DNA of 64,000 nt from contig NC_015943.1 of assembly GCF_000223905.1 (NCBI RefSeq), positions 1-64,000 on the forward strand, read 5' to 3'. This document shows positions 63,094 to 64,000 of the stretch, one piece after another. The stretch's first letter is position 1. Each line of letters starts with the position of its first letter. The notes beneath the pieces are model-generated. The model did no database searches. It was not told the origin of the DNA and was given only the letters and a program-made list of their open reading frames with translations. The DNA is from Haloarcula hispanica ATCC 33960 (lineage in GTDB: Archaea > Halobacteriota > Halobacteria > Halobacteriales > Haloarculaceae). The position numbers and the translations under genes were made by a program.

Positions 63094-63458
63094 TGTGTTG
63101 TCCCGACTGCCGGCGGCCACGGTCAGCGTCGGCGTGTGTCGACAAACGCTACTACGTCGACGGGCAAGCCCATGACCCGATCCCGTGGGGCGAGGGCAGC
63201 CAGTATCTCGCGTACAAGCTACAGGTCCTCCAGAGCAACGAACCAGTCGTTACCGTCGACCTCGAACGGTGGCGCGACCAGTCGTGTCCTGCGTGTGATG
63301 TCGAGCACGGCGAGATACATCATCGGCTCTGTGACTACGAGGAGTGCCCCGCGTGTGGCGAGCTGTTGCTACTGTGTTCTTGTGTCGTCGAGATTGAAGT
63401 CGTTGCATCATCTGGCGTGAAGGGTCGTCTCAAGCAGTCCCTCGCTCGTCTCGTATAA
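63090..63458 (+). CDS. zinc-ribbon-containing cassette protein (122 aa)
   Basis: MMCCPDCRRPRSASACVDKR opens with closely spaced cysteines. A second set, SCPACDVEHGEIHHRLCDYE and ECPACGELLLLCSC, gives two CxxC knuckles plus His residues, so at least one zinc site is likely. The middle (GEGSQYLAYKLQVLQSNEPV) is strand-rich. Function unknown. A truncated copy (MCCPDC, then Gln and a stop codon) follows the 45-aa gene at 43636. Confidence 0.75.
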   Translation: MMCCPDCRRPRSASACVDKRYYVDGQAHDPIPWGEGSQYLAYKLQVLQSNEPVVTVDLERWRDQSCPACDVEHGEIHHRLCDYEECPACGELLLLCSCVVEIEVVASSGVKGRLKQSLARLV

Positions 63459-63504
63459 GTAGGACCATCGTGGAGGTCTGTGGTCGATAGCAAGACCAGA
63501 CCCA

Positions 63505-63590
63505 GTGGTCAGAATTTTGTGTGCGCCGACGAGGGTGCCGGCGTCGCACTGACTGCAGTGCGTGGAGCGCCGGCAGGTCACGGTCTACCA
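63505..63590 (+). promoter_or_regulatory. TTTTGTG leader box, copy g
   Basis: GAATTTTGTGTGCGCCGACG then AGGGTGCCGGCGTCG. The most diverged copy; CGCCGACG and CGGCGTCG keep hairpin potential. It lies about 75 bases before the next gene's ATG, further than in the other copies. Confidence 0.45.
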
Positions 63591-64000
63591 ATGCATATGC
63601 TCATCTACGCGCTCGTTGAGGCATCGACAGCAGACGCAGCACTCGCCGCTGGCAAAGGCGTTTTCGACACCCTAGTCGGCGTCGACAGGCACTCAAACGC
63701 AGTGTTCGACTACTACGTCACGTTCGACGAGAGTTCCACCGTCGCAGGCCAATCCCGGTGGGGCGAGCGTCCGACCGCGGCTCCGGTCGACTCCGAGGTC
63801 GGCCAAGAACTGCTTGGCGATGGCTGGGAGACAACGAAGTCAGCGTTCGAACGTAATCTCCAGACGGTCAAAGACGCCCTCAACGAGCTTTCAGACGAGG
63901 AGATTATGCGCGACAAAGACCTCGCTCGATGTGCGTTCCAGAGAGTCGGAGCCGCCAAGGGTCCAGAGATTGCACTGTATGAGGAACACGGATGTGGGAT
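63591..64000 (+). CDS. hypothetical cassette protein, runs off the window
   Basis: ATG at 63591 (MHMLIYALVEASTADAALAA); a second ATG at 63597. The frame stays open for at least 136 codons to the window end, with GKGVFDTLVGVDRHSNAVFD, FDEVGQELLGDGWETTKSAF-like helices and an acidic composition typical of haloarchaeal proteins. No domain recognised. It follows leader box g and the 122-aa gene, so it is probably the last member of this cassette. Confidence 0.65.
   Translation, partial: MHMLIYALVEASTADAALAAGKGVFDTLVGVDRHSNAVFDYYVTFDESSTVAGQSRWGERPTAAPVDSEVGQELLGDGWETTKSAFERNLQTVKDALNELSDEEIMRDKDLARCAFQRVGAAKGPEIALYEEHGCG

Overview
The window is from a halophilic archaeon, almost certainly Haloarcula or a close relative. 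Most predicted proteins are acidic, several exported ones carry Tat-type lipoprotein signals, transcription and replication factors are archaeal, and the 16S, 23S and 5S rRNA sequences closely resemble Haloarcula sequences as I remember them (no database search was made). The gene content (Orc1/Cdc6, ParA with its partner, many toxin-antitoxin pairs, IS relics, a conjugation-like module, repeated small-gene cassettes) points to a secondary chromosome or megaplasmid that also carries an rRNA operon.

Layout. 0-8.5 kb: an Orc1/Cdc6 cut by the window edge, a P1B-4-type metal ATPase, a UspA protein, an ApbE relic, an IS relic, a Tat lipoprotein hydrolase, a regulator/membrane pair, and relics of another orc1 and a polB. 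8.5-13.9 kb: a complete rRNA operon with a distal promoter, 16S, a spacer with a tRNA-like fold and a second promoter, 23S, a tRNA-like element abutting 5S, and a terminator hairpin. 14-19.4 kb: a regulator, a UPF0175/PIN toxin-antitoxin pair with a decayed second copy fused to a parA stub, a second copy of the same IS relic, a 13-bp-spaced TACAGA array and an active-looking parA operon. 19.5-27.9 kb: an IS6-type relic split by an 86-bp MITE, an MFS relic, an AddA/AddB-like helicase-nuclease pair, cutA, another orc1 relic and a VOC protein. 28-34 kb: small accessory genes, a tRNA-like element next to a coiled-coil protein gene, four degenerate 0.3-kb repeats and small winged-helix regulators.

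34-39 kb holds the most interesting island: a HEPN-like protein and a TcmP-type methyltransferase-fold protein on AT-richer DNA, beside two divergent CxxxCxxC radical-SAM-type proteins. 39-47 kb holds a lipoprotein, a membrane-bound regulator, HicBA, Doc with a putative antidote, a solitary TnpB element, and copies of a small-gene cassette preceded by a recurrent TTTTGTG leader box.

47.3-61.5 kb is a type IV secretion/conjugation-like module: PrgI-like, split VirB4 (N-domain and ATPase), three VirB6-like membrane proteins, a pilin-like protein, a large surface protein, and a membrane-anchored Lon-type (S16) protease without an ATPase domain. At its end, two paralogous ~240-aa proteins alternate with VirB6-like C-terminal pieces, and a 79-bp piece of virB6 is repeated, which suggests cassette duplication. 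No relaxase or VirD4 coupling ATPase is visible. 61.6-64 kb holds VapBC between two relic repeats and another leader-box cassette that runs off the window.
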